Assembly (NCBI RefSeq): GCF_900323885.1
Contig: NZ_OOHJ01000027.1
Location: forward strand, 124,001 to 188,000
DNA from: [Actinomadura] parvosata subsp. kistnae
GTDB lineage: Bacteria; Actinomycetota; Actinomycetes; Streptosporangiales; Streptosporangiaceae
Reading direction: 5' to 3'
DNA: 64,000 nt
Below the pieces are notes generated by a model that was given only the letters and a program-made list of their open reading frames with translations, was not told the DNA's origin and ran no database searches. Positions 43,076 to 51,941 of the stretch are shown in pieces. Numbering within the stretch: position 1 is the stretch's first letter; each line of letters starts with the position of its first letter. A program made the translations under genes and the position numbers.

Positions 43076-44008
43076 ATGGGGGAGCCCAAGTCGGGGGAGA
43101 GCCTCGGCACCGTGCTCGTCGCCGGCGCCGCGAACCTCACCATCGCGCTGGCCAAGCTCGTCGCCGGCCTGATCGGCGGCTCGGCGGCGATGTTGTCGGA
43201 GGCGGCGCACTCGGCCGCCGACACGGTCACCGAGCTCCTGCTGCTGGTGGCGGTGCGCCGCTCGGGCAGGCCCGCCGACCGGCGGCACCCGTTCGGGCAC
43301 GGCAAGGCCGGGTTCTTCTGGGCGATGATGGCGGCGGTGGCGACGCTGGTGGGCGGGGCGGGGTTCTCGGTCACGCACGGGCTGCACGAGATCAGCCATG
43401 GTGAGGAGCTGGCCAACCTCACGCCGTCGTACGTGGTGCTGGCCGTCTCGTTCGTGATCGAGGCGGTCTCGTTCTCGAAGGCGTACCGGCAGTTGCGGGC
43501 CGAGGCGGTCCGCTACGAGGTGAGCCCCGTGCGGCTGGTGCGGCTCACGTCCGACACCGCGTTGAAGGCCGTGCTGTTCGAGGACGCGGCGGCGCTCGTG
43601 GGGCTGCTCGTCGCCGGTGCGGGGCTGCTGGGCTCGCAGCTCACCGGCTCGGCGCTCTGGGACGGCGCCGCGTCCGTCGCGATCGGCCTGCTCCTGCTGG
43701 TCGTCGCGCTCATCCTGATCCAGTCGAACCTGTCGTTGCTCATCGGCCAGGCCGCGCCGCAGGCGCTTGAGACCGGGGTGCGGGCCGTGTTGCTGGCCCA
43801 GCCCGAGGTGGAGGACGTGGTCGAGCTGCTGACGATGATGATCGGCCCCGGCGAGGTGCTGGTCGCCGCGAAGATCGACTTCAGGGACGAGGCCAGCGCC
43901 GCCGGGGTGGAGATCGCCTGCGAGGAGGTGGACCGGCGGCTGAGGGAGCGCTTCCCCGGCGTCAGGCAGGTCTTCCTCGACCCGACCCCCACCCGCCGCC
44001 GCTCATGA
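43076..44008 (+). CDS. Cation diffusion facilitator (CDF) transporter
   Basis: A 310-residue metal/proton antiporter. It has six membrane helices and the zinc-site-like motif in helix 2, MLSEAAHSAADTVTELLLL (His and Asp), the FGHGKAGFFW segment after it, and an ED in helix 5 (VLFEDAAALVGLLV) instead of the classical HD, a pattern also seen in SLC30A9-like members. The last 90 residues are the cytosolic ferredoxin-like domain (VEDVVELLTMMIGPGEVLVA). Metal unknown. A TAGAGT 8 nt before ATG 43076 suggests a leaderless mRNA. MarR gene opposite. Confidence 0.9.
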   Translation: MGEPKSGESLGTVLVAGAANLTIALAKLVAGLIGGSAAMLSEAAHSAADTVTELLLLVAVRRSGRPADRRHPFGHGKAGFFWAMMAAVATLVGGAGFSVTHGLHEISHGEELANLTPSYVVLAVSFVIEAVSFSKAYRQLRAEAVRYEVSPVRLVRLTSDTALKAVLFEDAAALVGLLVAGAGLLGSQLTGSALWDGAASVAIGLLLLVVALILIQSNLSLLIGQAAPQALETGVRAVLLAQPEVEDVVELLTMMIGPGEVLVAAKIDFRDEASAAGVEIACEEVDRRLRERFPGVRQVFLDPTPTRRRS

Positions 44009-44048
44009 AGGCCCACCCTCATGAAGACCGACCCTCATAGACCGACCC

Positions 44049-44645
44049 TCATGAAGGTGCGCCCGGGATGGGGGCGCGGCGGGCCGGGGTGTCGGTGACG
44101 ACGGCCACCCTGATGTCCGGGCCGGCGGTCCACTCCAGCAGGTGGCGTCCGGTCAGGTCATCGCCGCCCGTGCTCACCTTGTCGAGGGTCAGCTCGCCCC
44201 GCTTGATGAGCGCCTCCTTGCGCGTCCAGTGCCGGATCAGCTCGTCGTTGCCGGTGACCAGCGCCCGCTCGCGCGGGGTCAGCACGCGGTCGGCCAGCAC
44301 CGTGTCGAGAGGCCCCGGGCGGACACGCTCGGCGTCCACCCCGACCTTGCCGGGCCCGGCCGCCGCGCACACGTAACCGCGCGTGTGGCTGAAGCTGACG
44401 CCGAGATCGGGATACTGCTCGAAGTACGGCCTGCCGTGCCCGAAACCGTGCATCTCGCAGTACTGCAGCAGCGTGAGCCGCGCCGGGTCCTCGCCCAGCA
44501 CCTCGGCGGCGCAGAGCCGGACGAGGAGGTGGGCGGCGATGAAGATGCTGCGGTCGGTGTCGAACTTGAAGCGGGCGGCCCGCTCCTTCTCCACCTCGGT
44601 GAGCCAGTCATCGGGGGCGCGCACCTCGTCGGGGCGGCCGCCCAT
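44049..44645 (-). CDS. 4'-phosphopantetheinyl transferase (Sfp type)
   Basis: A 198-residue enzyme that activates carrier proteins by adding the phosphopantetheine arm from CoA. The two signatures are present: PGKVGVDAERVRPGP (metal Asp, Glu) and LIRHWTRKEALIKRGELTLD (WxxKEA), together with FSHTRGYVCAAAG ahead. Sfp-type enzymes modify NRPS and PKS carrier proteins; none is encoded here. It reads from ATG 44645, 17 nt after the Mas gene's stop, so it may ride on the mce transcript. Confidence 0.92.
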   Translation of the reverse strand: MGGRPDEVRAPDDWLTEVEKERAARFKFDTDRSIFIAAHLLVRLCAAEVLGEDPARLTLLQYCEMHGFGHGRPYFEQYPDLGVSFSHTRGYVCAAAGPGKVGVDAERVRPGPLDTVLADRVLTPRERALVTGNDELIRHWTRKEALIKRGELTLDKVSTGGDDLTGRHLLEWTAGPDIRVAVVTDTPARRAPIPGAPS

Positions 44646-44662
44646 CGCTAAGGGGCCGATCG

Positions 44663-45520
44663 TCAGTCCTTCTTCTTCTTGTCGTCGTTGAGGTTGTACT
44701 GGTCTTCCGACGCCGCGCCGAGCACGGTCACGTCATGAATCTTCCAGGTCCCCTTCTCCTTGACAAGGCTGATCTTAAGGTGGGAGTCCTTCACCGAGCG
44801 TATCGCCTCCGACGTGTTCACCTGCTGGTCCACGACGACGATGGCGTGGGCGGTGGCCTCGTCCACGTCCGCCAGGTACACCTCGCGCACCGTGGCCTGC
44901 GAGGTGGCCTTGAGCTTGACGATGACCTGCGCCATCGCGCCGCCGAACGCCGCGTCGTACGTGCTCAGGAAGTCGCCCGTGGCCTGGGCGGCGAGGGTGG
45001 AGCGGGTGCTCTGGAGGTTCTGGTAGTCGTAGCTGAGCAGGGCGCGGCTGAACGCGCTGGCCGCGCCGGAGACCTCCAGCCGCAGGGCGCGCTCCGACTC
45101 CAGGCCGGCGCGCGCGTCCTCGGCCTGGGCGGCGGAGAGCCACTGCAGGACGGCGGTGGCGGTGATCGCGGTCACCAGCATGGCGGCCAGCGCGCCCATC
45201 ACCTTGGCCCGCGTGAACCGCCCGCGCCGCGACGGCCGCCCGCCGTCGTCCCCGTCCCCGTCCCCGGCCCCGTCCCCGGTCCCGGCCGCGACGGTCGTGT
45301 CGTCGGCGAGCGGCGGGGCGCTCTCAGGCTCCTGGGCGCTCTCAGGCTCGTGCGTGTCCTCAGGTCCCTGCGCGTCCTCGGGCTTCTGGACGTCCTCACG
45401 CTCCTGCGCGTCCTCACGCTCCTGCGCGTCCTCACGCGCCTGCGCGTCCTCGGGCGACTGGACGTCCTCAGGCTCCCGGGCGTCCTCGGGCGGCTGGACG
45501 GCCTTGGGCTCGTCGGTCAT
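44663..45520 (-). CDS. Mce-associated membrane protein (Mas)
   Basis: A 285-residue protein, last of the mce operon. The first 60 residues are a degenerate 6-residue repeat of the type PEDAQAREDAQEREDAQ, followed by an acidic-Gly stretch and a basic flank. One membrane helix is at about residues 107-127 (VMGALAAMLVTAITATAVLQ). The extracellular remainder resembles Mas domains (LSYDYQNLQSTRSTLAAQAT, VREVYLADVDEATAHAIVVV), ending with a Lys-rich tail. ATG 45520 shares a base with the mceF stop (TGATG) and has GAGGAG 5 nt before it; a GTG 3 nt upstream is a second option. Confidence 0.85.
   Translation of the reverse strand: MTDEPKAVQPPEDAREPEDVQSPEDAQAREDAQEREDAQEREDVQKPEDAQGPEDTHEPESAQEPESAPPLADDTTVAAGTGDGAGDGDGDDGGRPSRRGRFTRAKVMGALAAMLVTAITATAVLQWLSAAQAEDARAGLESERALRLEVSGAASAFSRALLSYDYQNLQSTRSTLAAQATGDFLSTYDAAFGGAMAQVIVKLKATSQATVREVYLADVDEATAHAIVVVDQQVNTSEAIRSVKDSHLKISLVKEKGTWKIHDVTVLGAASEDQYNLNDDKKKKD
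45330..45500. repeat. 18-bp coding repeats in the Mas N-terminus
   Basis: Plus-strand units like TGCGCGTCCTCACGCTCC recur about nine times, giving the six-residue repeat of the protein in frame. The block is GC-rich and degenerate at its edges. Confidence 0.7.
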
Positions 45521-46848
45521 CACGACTCCTCACGGCGGCGGGCGGCCCGGCCCGCCGCGATCCAGCCCACGATGCCACCGCTCACCACCACGGCGAGGAA
45601 GATCGCGGCAATCAGCGGGACGACGTTCATGGGGGGCGCGGGCCGGGTGGCGGCCACGCCCTTGGGTGACGGGGTGGTGCTGCTGTCAGAGGAAGGCTCA
45701 GGACTGGCCTGCTCGCTCGGACGCTCGGCGGCCGGGGAGGCGTCGGCGTCGTCAGCGGAGGTGTGGCCGCGGTCGGCGGTGAAGTCGGGGGCGGGCGCGG
45801 GCGAGCGGGCCGGGCAGGAGCGCAGCTTGGGGATGGCGGGCGGCCCGAGCGGGCCCGCGTACTCCTCGGCCGGCGTCGGCCCGCCCGGCACGCTGAAGAT
45901 GAACGACGCCTTCCCGTACACGGTCCCGCCGCGCCGTTCGCTGATGTCGCCGGCGAGGCTGAGCGCGGTCGGCATGATGCTCAGCAGGTGGTGCACGTTG
46001 CGTTCGGTGGCGGCGGAGAAGGCGGGCTGGTGCGGCAGCCCGGCGGCGGTCAGGAGGCAGGAGAAGCCGGGCCTGGACGTGCGGATGGCGGCGTCGAGCT
46101 GGGCGAACACGCCGGGCCCTTGGTCGAGGATGGCGTTCAGGTCCGTACGTGACTCGCGCAGCGCCGCCGTCACCGTGCGCAGGTCCGTGATGCCGGAGGC
46201 CAGGGCGCCGCGCCGACCGGCGAGCGTGTGGGTGAGCCGGGTGAGCTGCACCGCGAGGTCGTCGAGGACGGCGGCGTTGTCGGCGAGGGTGCCGGTCAGG
46301 GTGTGGGCGTCGTCGATGATGCGGCGGATGGCGGGCGCGCGCCCGTCGAGGGCGACGGCGAGCTCGTGCACGATGGTGTCGGCGTCCTCGGGAGGCACGG
46401 CGTTGAGCAGCTTGCCGACCCCTTCGAAGAGTTTCTTGTAGTCGAGCGGCACGGTCGTCCTGGCCAGCGGGATGGTGTCGCCGGGCGCGAGCGCGGGGCC
46501 GGCGACGCCGGTGGGCGGCGGGGAGAGCGCCACGTACGGCTCGCCGATGGCGGAGCGGCGCCGCACCTCGGCGGTGACGCCCTTGGGCAGGCGGATCTCC
46601 CTGTCGATGTCCAGGCCCACGATGATCTTGCCGGGCGCGAGCCGCACCTCGCCGATCTTGCCGACGCGCACGCCCAGGTACGCCACGTCGAACCCGCGGA
46701 TGAGCCCGGGGGAGGAGACGAACTCGGCCGAGACCCGGTAGGGCCGCTCGACGGCGTCCAGCCGGATGATCGTGCTGAACGCCCAGACCGTCATGGCGAT
46801 GCCCAGCAGCACGAAGAAGCCGAGGTTGACGTAGATGCGGTTTCTCAT
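45520..46848 (-). CDS. mceF: Mce family protein MceF with an extra C-terminal membrane helix
   Basis: A 442-residue Mce protein. N-terminal membrane helix VNLGFFVLLGIAMTVWAF, then the MlaD/MCE domain (VSSPGLIRGFDVAYLGVRVG), a long helical needle region, and a C-terminus unlike ordinary MceF: a Ser/Pro-rich linker (residues about 350-405) leads to a second helix, VVPLIAAIFLAVVVSGGIV, and a basic end. So both ends may be membrane-anchored. It overlaps mceE by ATGA and mas by TGATG. It is one of six subunits forming the lipid-conducting tube of the Mce transporter. Confidence 0.92.
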   Translation of the reverse strand: MRNRIYVNLGFFVLLGIAMTVWAFSTIIRLDAVERPYRVSAEFVSSPGLIRGFDVAYLGVRVGKIGEVRLAPGKIIVGLDIDREIRLPKGVTAEVRRRSAIGEPYVALSPPPTGVAGPALAPGDTIPLARTTVPLDYKKLFEGVGKLLNAVPPEDADTIVHELAVALDGRAPAIRRIIDDAHTLTGTLADNAAVLDDLAVQLTRLTHTLAGRRGALASGITDLRTVTAALRESRTDLNAILDQGPGVFAQLDAAIRTSRPGFSCLLTAAGLPHQPAFSAATERNVHHLLSIMPTALSLAGDISERRGGTVYGKASFIFSVPGGPTPAEEYAGPLGPPAIPKLRSCPARSPAPAPDFTADRGHTSADDADASPAAERPSEQASPEPSSDSSTTPSPKGVAATRPAPPMNVVPLIAAIFLAVVVSGGIVGWIAAGRAARRREES

Positions 46849-47846
46849 CGCGGCGGCTCCAGCAGCAGGCTGAAGTCGGCGCCGCGCTCGTCGCGTACGG
46901 GGGCGCCGCGCACGTTCGGCAGCAGGCCCTTGAGCCACACGTAGATGAGCACCTGCCCGTTGACGGTGATCGGCGGCGTGTCGATGAACGCCTGCAGTTT
47001 GGCCACCAGCGCCTTGAGGTCCTCCTTGCCCCGCTGCATGGCCGTCGAGATGGCCTCCAGCTCGCGCAGGAGCGTGCGCAGCCGCGCGGCGTGGCGCGGG
47101 TAGACGGTGAGGTTGGCCTGCTCGGCGAGCCGGGTGAGGGCGACGATGGTCTTCTTGACGTGCCTGCGGCCGTGCGCGAGGCGGCCGGTGGCGGCGGCGA
47201 GCGTGCCGGGCAGCTTGTCGAGCTCGGCGCTGCCTTCTGCGAGGTCGTCGCCGAGCCTGGCCAGGGCGTCGATGGAGGTGCCGAGGTCGCGGCGGGCGGC
47301 CGCGTACGCGTCGGTGACCTGCGCGGTCTGCTTGATCAGCCGGTTCACGTCGTCGCCCTGCCCGGCGAAGGCGGTGGAGGCGGCGTCGAGGATGGCGTTG
47401 ACGTCCTGGGCGCCGAGCGCCTCGATGAGCGGCCCGGCCTTGGCGGTGACCTGCTCGATGTCCGGCTCGACGGACGTCTCGGCGATGGTGGCGCCGTCCT
47501 TGAGGTACGGGCCGGTGGCGAGGTTCTTGCCGGGGGGCGGGGTGAGGCGGACGTAGTTCTCGCCCAGCACGGACGTCTTGGCGACGGTGGCCGTGCTGCC
47601 CTCGGGCACCCGGTGCGCCGACTGGATCGACATCGTCACCCTGGCCCGGTAACCCTCCAGCTCGATGCCGGTGACGGTGCCCACGCGCACGTCGGAGATC
47701 TGCACGCTGTGCCCGGTCACGAGGCTCTGCGCGTCGTCGAAGACGGCGTGCAGGGTCAGGTCGCCGGTGGTGGCGCCGAGCGTCTGCAGCGAGCACCCGG
47801 CGGTCAGCGCCAGCGCCGCGAGCACTCCCGTCCACCGCCTGGTCAT
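46845..47846 (-). CDS. mceE: Mce family lipoprotein MceE
   Basis: A 333-residue subunit with a lipoprotein leader (MTRRWTGVLAALALTAGC, lipobox LTAGC), an MCE domain (VFDDAQSLVTGHSVQISDVR, VGTVTGIELEGYRARVTMSI), then a helical part ending LLLEPPR. MceE is the customary lipoprotein of these systems, serving as the envelope-side tube component. Start ATG 47846 overlaps the mceD stop by 4 nt (ATGA). Confidence 0.93.
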   Translation of the reverse strand: MTRRWTGVLAALALTAGCSLQTLGATTGDLTLHAVFDDAQSLVTGHSVQISDVRVGTVTGIELEGYRARVTMSIQSAHRVPEGSTATVAKTSVLGENYVRLTPPPGKNLATGPYLKDGATIAETSVEPDIEQVTAKAGPLIEALGAQDVNAILDAASTAFAGQGDDVNRLIKQTAQVTDAYAAARRDLGTSIDALARLGDDLAEGSAELDKLPGTLAAATGRLAHGRRHVKKTIVALTRLAEQANLTVYPRHAARLRTLLRELEAISTAMQRGKEDLKALVAKLQAFIDTPPITVNGQVLIYVWLKGLLPNVRGAPVRDERGADFSLLLEPPR

Positions 47847-48868
47847 CGGGGGTTCCCCTGTCGCTCGAAGGGGCAGTTGCTCAGCCCGGCGGGCAGGCAC
47901 GGCACCGGGCCCAGGTTCAGGGCGTCGAACAGCGGGGTGAGCCACGCCCTGGTCATCGCGTTGAGCACGACGCGGATCTTCAGGACGTGCTGCTTGCGGT
48001 CCCAGGAGTCGATGAGCACGTCGGCGAAGTCGGCCGCGCCCTTGACCGCCCGCGCGGTGGAGGCGCTGTTGGCCCGCACGGTCAGCACCAGCTCGGCCAG
48101 CGTCGTGGCGGCCTGGGGCAGCCGCTTGGAGTACTGCTCGATGATGACGTCGCCGCGCCGCACGAACCCGGCCATGGAGGTGACGAACCCGCGCAGCCGC
48201 CGCCGCTCCTCCGCCAGCGTGGCGCTCGCCTCGGAGAAGGCGTCGATGGCGCCGGTCACCTGGCTCTCGCGCTCGTTGAGGCTGGTGGCCAGCTTGTTGA
48301 GGCTCTTGGCGAGGTCCACGAGCTGCTGGTCCTGCTTGGCCAGGACGCCGGTGAGCTCGGCGGTGTCGGCGATGGCGCCGTTGATGGTCTTGCCGCGGCC
48401 GCGCACCCCGTCGGCCAGGTCGCCGGCCACCCGGCCGAGCTTGTCGTCGTCGAGCGCGTCGGTCAGCTTGGTGAACGCGTCGAGCGCCTCGTCGATCTCC
48501 ACCGGCAGGTCGGTGCGCTCCAGCGGGATCGTCGCCCCGGCCTGGGCGCGCGCGTCGCCGGGCTTCCACGGGGGGTAGAGGACGACGTTGCGCTCGCCGA
48601 GCGTGTTCTGCGGCGCGACCACGGCATGGACGTCGGCGGGCAGCGGCACGTGCCGGTCGATCCGCAGCTCCACCCGTACCTTGTCGCCTGATATCCGGAT
48701 CCGGTCCACGTAGCCGGCGTCGAGCCCCATCACCTTGACCCGCGCCTCCTCGTACAGGGAAGGCGCCTGGCTGAAGATCGCCACCAGCGGGTACGGGCCG
48801 GCCCCGCCCACCGAGCAGCCGGAGGCGAGCAGCACCCAGGCGAGCAGCACCGCCGCGAGCCGTCTCAT
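47843..48868 (-). CDS. mceD: Mce family protein MceD, apparently also a lipoprotein
   Basis: A 341-residue subunit. N-terminus MRRLAAVLLAWVLLASGCSV looks like a signal peptide with a lipobox (LASGC), which is usual for MceE but not for MceD. MCE domain: VAIFSQAPSLYEEARVKVMG, VDRIRISGDKVRVELRIDRH. The C-terminal end has a Cys pair (VPCLPAGLSNCPFERQ). It overlaps mceC (ATGA) and mceE (ATGA). Confidence 0.9.
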   Translation of the reverse strand: MRRLAAVLLAWVLLASGCSVGGAGPYPLVAIFSQAPSLYEEARVKVMGLDAGYVDRIRISGDKVRVELRIDRHVPLPADVHAVVAPQNTLGERNVVLYPPWKPGDARAQAGATIPLERTDLPVEIDEALDAFTKLTDALDDDKLGRVAGDLADGVRGRGKTINGAIADTAELTGVLAKQDQQLVDLAKSLNKLATSLNERESQVTGAIDAFSEASATLAEERRRLRGFVTSMAGFVRRGDVIIEQYSKRLPQAATTLAELVLTVRANSASTARAVKGAADFADVLIDSWDRKQHVLKIRVVLNAMTRAWLTPLFDALNLGPVPCLPAGLSNCPFERQGNPR

Positions 48869-49884
48869 CGCTGGTCCTTCCTGTCGTCGGCGATGGCCGC
48901 CAGCACCTCGGGGTTGATCGGCCCCAGGCCGGTCGCGATGGCCTCCAGCCACGGCCCCTGCCCGCCCATCGTGGCCAGCCCGGAGAACGTCGGGCCCGCC
49001 CACGCCAGCAGCGAGTTGAGCCGCTCGTTGCTGCCGCTGAGCCGGGTGGTGATGGCCGCGTTGTCGTCGAGCACCCGCACGAGCGCCCGCTCGTGCTCGG
49101 TGATCAGCCGGGTGGTGCTCGCCACGAGGTCGCTGCCGTCGCCGAGGATGGTACGCAGCTCGTCGCGGCGGCGGCGCAGCTCGTTCAGCATGATCTCGAC
49201 CGCGTCGAGCAGCCGGCCGAGCTGGGCGTCCTTCTTCTCCAGGACCTTCATGATCCGGGTGCCGTTGTCGAGCAGCCGCTGGAGCTGCGGCTCGCTGCCG
49301 CTGATGGTCTCCGACAGCTCGCCGATGTTGTCGAGCAGGCGGGTGACCCGGCCGCGCTTGAACGTGTCGAGCTTGCCCAGCTCGGTGAGCAGGTCGTCCA
49401 CGGCATCGGTGTCGAGCCGCTCGACCAGCCGGGTCGCGTCCTTGATGGCGTCGTTGACGAGGGTGGGCACGCCGGTGCGCTGCACGGGGATGCGCCGCTG
49501 GGCCTCGGGGAGCTGGTCGAGGTACGGGGGCGCGACGGCGCCGGTGAGCTTGACGTACCGGCCGCCGAGCAGGTTGGACAGGGTGATGTCGGCCCGCGTG
49601 GAGCGGCCGAGCCGTACCCCGTCGTCCACCTTCCAGGTGACGACCACGTTCCCCTGCCCGTAGTCGGCCCGCACCTCGGTCACCTTGCCGACCCGCACCC
49701 CGGCCACGCGGACGTCGTTGCCGGTGCGCAGCCCGCCAGAGTCCACGAACACCCCCGACATCGTGTAGCCGCCCTCCAGCAGCCCCAGGTTCCCGACCAG
49801 GAACGTGGCCACCAGCACCACGGCCAGCGTGGCCAGCGACGCCAGGCCGACGGCGTGCTTGTTGCGGTCGCGGAAGGACTTCAC
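48865..49884 (-). CDS. mceC: Mce family protein MceC
   Basis: A 339-residue subunit. Basic lead (KSFRDRNKH), membrane helix VGLASLATLAVVLVATFLVG, MCE domain (VFVDSGGLRTGNDVRVAGVR, VGKVTEVRADYGQGNVVVTW), and a long coiled helical region ending in IADDRKDQR. It starts at GTG 49884 inside the mceB stop (GTGA). It belongs with the other five Mce proteins in one hexameric tube beneath the envelope lipid layer. Confidence 0.93.
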   Translation of the reverse strand: MKSFRDRNKHAVGLASLATLAVVLVATFLVGNLGLLEGGYTMSGVFVDSGGLRTGNDVRVAGVRVGKVTEVRADYGQGNVVVTWKVDDGVRLGRSTRADITLSNLLGGRYVKLTGAVAPPYLDQLPEAQRRIPVQRTGVPTLVNDAIKDATRLVERLDTDAVDDLLTELGKLDTFKRGRVTRLLDNIGELSETISGSEPQLQRLLDNGTRIMKVLEKKDAQLGRLLDAVEIMLNELRRRRDELRTILGDGSDLVASTTRLITEHERALVRVLDDNAAITTRLSGSNERLNSLLAWAGPTFSGLATMGGQGPWLEAIATGLGPINPEVLAAIADDRKDQR

Positions 49885-50924
49885 CGGCCCACCAGCAGCT
49901 TCCTGAGGTCCTTCTCGCTCTGGATCCTGGTGTTGCGCAGCGGCGGCGGCGTCTGCATCCCGTACGGGCAGGGCGCCGCGCTGAGCGCCAGGCACGGCAC
50001 GGCGGTGATGAAGTAGTGGCCCCGGTTGACCGACGAGTACGCCCGCGTGAGCAGCGGCGGGAACGTGCTGACCGCCTTGTCGATCTCGCCCACGTGCCGC
50101 CGGATGCCGCCGGTCAGCCCCGACAGGTTGTCCACCAGCCGGCCCAGCTCGCCGGCGTTCTTGCCGAGCACCTCGTCGGAGGTGTGGAAGGTGGCCGAGA
50201 GCTGCACCAGAGCGTCGTCCACGAGCTTCCGGTTGTCGGCGAACGCCTCCGACAGCGTGACGAGGTTGTCGACGAGCCGCTCGATCTGCTTGTCCCGCCT
50301 GGCGACGACGCCGGTGACGGTGGCGTAGTCCTTCAGCAGCCGCTCGATGGTCTTCCTGCGCTCGGCGACCGTGGTGGTGATCGCGTTGACGTTGTCGAGC
50401 AGGCGGGGGATGTTGCGCTCGTTGCCCTTGAGCGAGGTGGCGGCGGCCGTCAGGAGCCGGTTGATCTGCTCGGGGTCGAGGCTGCGGGTGAGCGGGCCGA
50501 GGTCGCTGACCAGCTCGCCGATGTCCACGACGGAGGAGGTGCGGGTGATGCGCGAGCCGGGCGGCAGCCGGCCGGGCGCGGTGCCGGGCAGCAGGTAGAC
50601 CACGCGCTGGCCGACGGCGTTGCGCCAGCGGACGGCCGCCTCGGTGTCGGTGGGCACCTTGACCGCGTCCCGCACCTCCATCGTCACCTCCGCCCGCCCG
50701 TCCACGACCCTGATCCGCTCGACCTGGCCGACCGGCGCGCCGGCGATCTTCACCTGGTCGCCCTCGACCAGCCCGGACACGTCGTCGAAGACGGCGGTCA
50801 GCCGGTAGCCGCCGCCCGTGCTCACCCGCGCGATCTGCACGGCGATGAACACGATCAGCGACAGCGTCACGCCGATGAACAGCACGAAGCGGACGAACGT
50901 CCACCGGCGGCGCACGCGTTCCAT
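49881..50924 (-). CDS. mceB: Mce family protein MceB
   Basis: A 347-residue subunit. Lead MERVRRRWTFVRFVLFIGVT with a membrane helix (LIVFIAVQIARV), MCE domain (VFDDVSGLVEGDQVKIAGAP, VGQVERIRVVDGRAEVTMEV), a helical section, and a C-terminal Cys motif (VPCLALSAAPCPYGMQ) shared with other Mce proteins. ATG 50924 overlaps the mceA stop by one base (TGATG). Confidence 0.93.
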   Translation of the reverse strand: MERVRRRWTFVRFVLFIGVTLSLIVFIAVQIARVSTGGGYRLTAVFDDVSGLVEGDQVKIAGAPVGQVERIRVVDGRAEVTMEVRDAVKVPTDTEAAVRWRNAVGQRVVYLLPGTAPGRLPPGSRITRTSSVVDIGELVSDLGPLTRSLDPEQINRLLTAAATSLKGNERNIPRLLDNVNAITTTVAERRKTIERLLKDYATVTGVVARRDKQIERLVDNLVTLSEAFADNRKLVDDALVQLSATFHTSDEVLGKNAGELGRLVDNLSGLTGGIRRHVGEIDKAVSTFPPLLTRAYSSVNRGHYFITAVPCLALSAAPCPYGMQTPPPLRNTRIQSEKDLRKLLVGR

Positions 50925-51937
50925 CAGCGCCTCCCGTCGGTGGGGCCGCAGGCGCCGACGATCAGCTCGCAGATGTCGGTCGCCACGAACGCCTCCACCT
51001 GGAGCTGGCGGCTGTTGCCGGGCCCCGGCGCCTCGATGAGCTCGTTGAGCAGGTCGATGAGCCGGTTCAGGCCGCGTACGCCGTCACCGGCCAGGCCGAG
51101 CTGGGCGTAGATGAGCGCGGCCACCCGCTCGCCCGAGTGCACGCCGGCCCGCAGGTCTTGCCGGTGCTTGGCCAGGCCGTGCGTGACCTGGCCGGAGATC
51201 GAGTCGATCTCGGCGAGCAGCGCGCGCACCTTGTCGGCCCGCTCCAGCAGGTCGGGGGTGATCACGTTGACGTCGGAGGAGATGGCGACCAGGTCGTCGC
51301 CCTTGTCCGACAGCGCGGTGCCGAGCAGCGCCGCGTCGTGCAGGAACTGCCTGGCCCGCTGCCGGTGCCGGTGCGCCACGCCGACGACGGTGCCGGCGTC
51401 GTCGATCAGCTCGCGCAGGTCGGTGCCCTGCCCCTCCAGGCCCTTGGCCAGGGTGTGCACGATGACGGTGACCTCACGCGGATCAACCGCGTCCAGGCCC
51501 TTGTAGGCGTCGCCGAGCGTGTCGGACAGATCCAGGGGGGCGCGCGTGTCGGTGATGACGGCGCCGCTCGCCAGGAACGGGCCGGTGGTCTCGGCGGAGC
51601 CGGGCTCCAGGCCGACGAACTTGGGGCCGAACACCGACGCGGGCTCCACGGAGGCCACCGTGGTCCTGGGCAGCGGGACCGTCACGTGCATGGTGACCAC
51701 GGCCCGGCCCTGGGGGTCCAGCGACAGGTTCGTCACCTCGCCGACCGTGATGCCGCGGATCTTGACGGGGGAGCCGGCGTCGAGGCCCTGCCCGGCCCGG
51801 CCGAACACGGCGTCGATCCGGGTGCCGGGGACCTGCGTGGCGGAGCGGACGGCGTACAGGGCCGCGGCGGCGAAGACGGCCAGCACGGCCAGCGCGAGGC
51901 CCAGCCGGGCGGCGAGAGGGAGATCAGCTCGGGCCAC
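50924..51937 (-). CDS. mceA: Mce family protein MceA
   Basis: A 337-residue subunit. Membrane helix LALAVLAVFAAAALYAVRSA, MCE domain (VFGRAGQGLDAGSPVKIRGI, VGEVTNLSLDPQGRAVVTMH), long helical needle, and C-terminal Cys residues (ATDICELIVGACGPTDG). Starts with GTG 51937, 4 nt after the yrbEB stop. First tube subunit in the usual order yrbEA-yrbEB-mceABCDEF. The substrate class is lipid or sterol, not resolvable from sequence. Confidence 0.93.
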   Translation of the reverse strand: MARADLPLAARLGLALAVLAVFAAAALYAVRSATQVPGTRIDAVFGRAGQGLDAGSPVKIRGITVGEVTNLSLDPQGRAVVTMHVTVPLPRTTVASVEPASVFGPKFVGLEPGSAETTGPFLASGAVITDTRAPLDLSDTLGDAYKGLDAVDPREVTVIVHTLAKGLEGQGTDLRELIDDAGTVVGVAHRHRQRARQFLHDAALLGTALSDKGDDLVAISSDVNVITPDLLERADKVRALLAEIDSISGQVTHGLAKHRQDLRAGVHSGERVAALIYAQLGLAGDGVRGLNRLIDLLNELIEAPGPGNSRQLQVEAFVATDICELIVGACGPTDGRR

Positions 51938-51941
51938 CGGC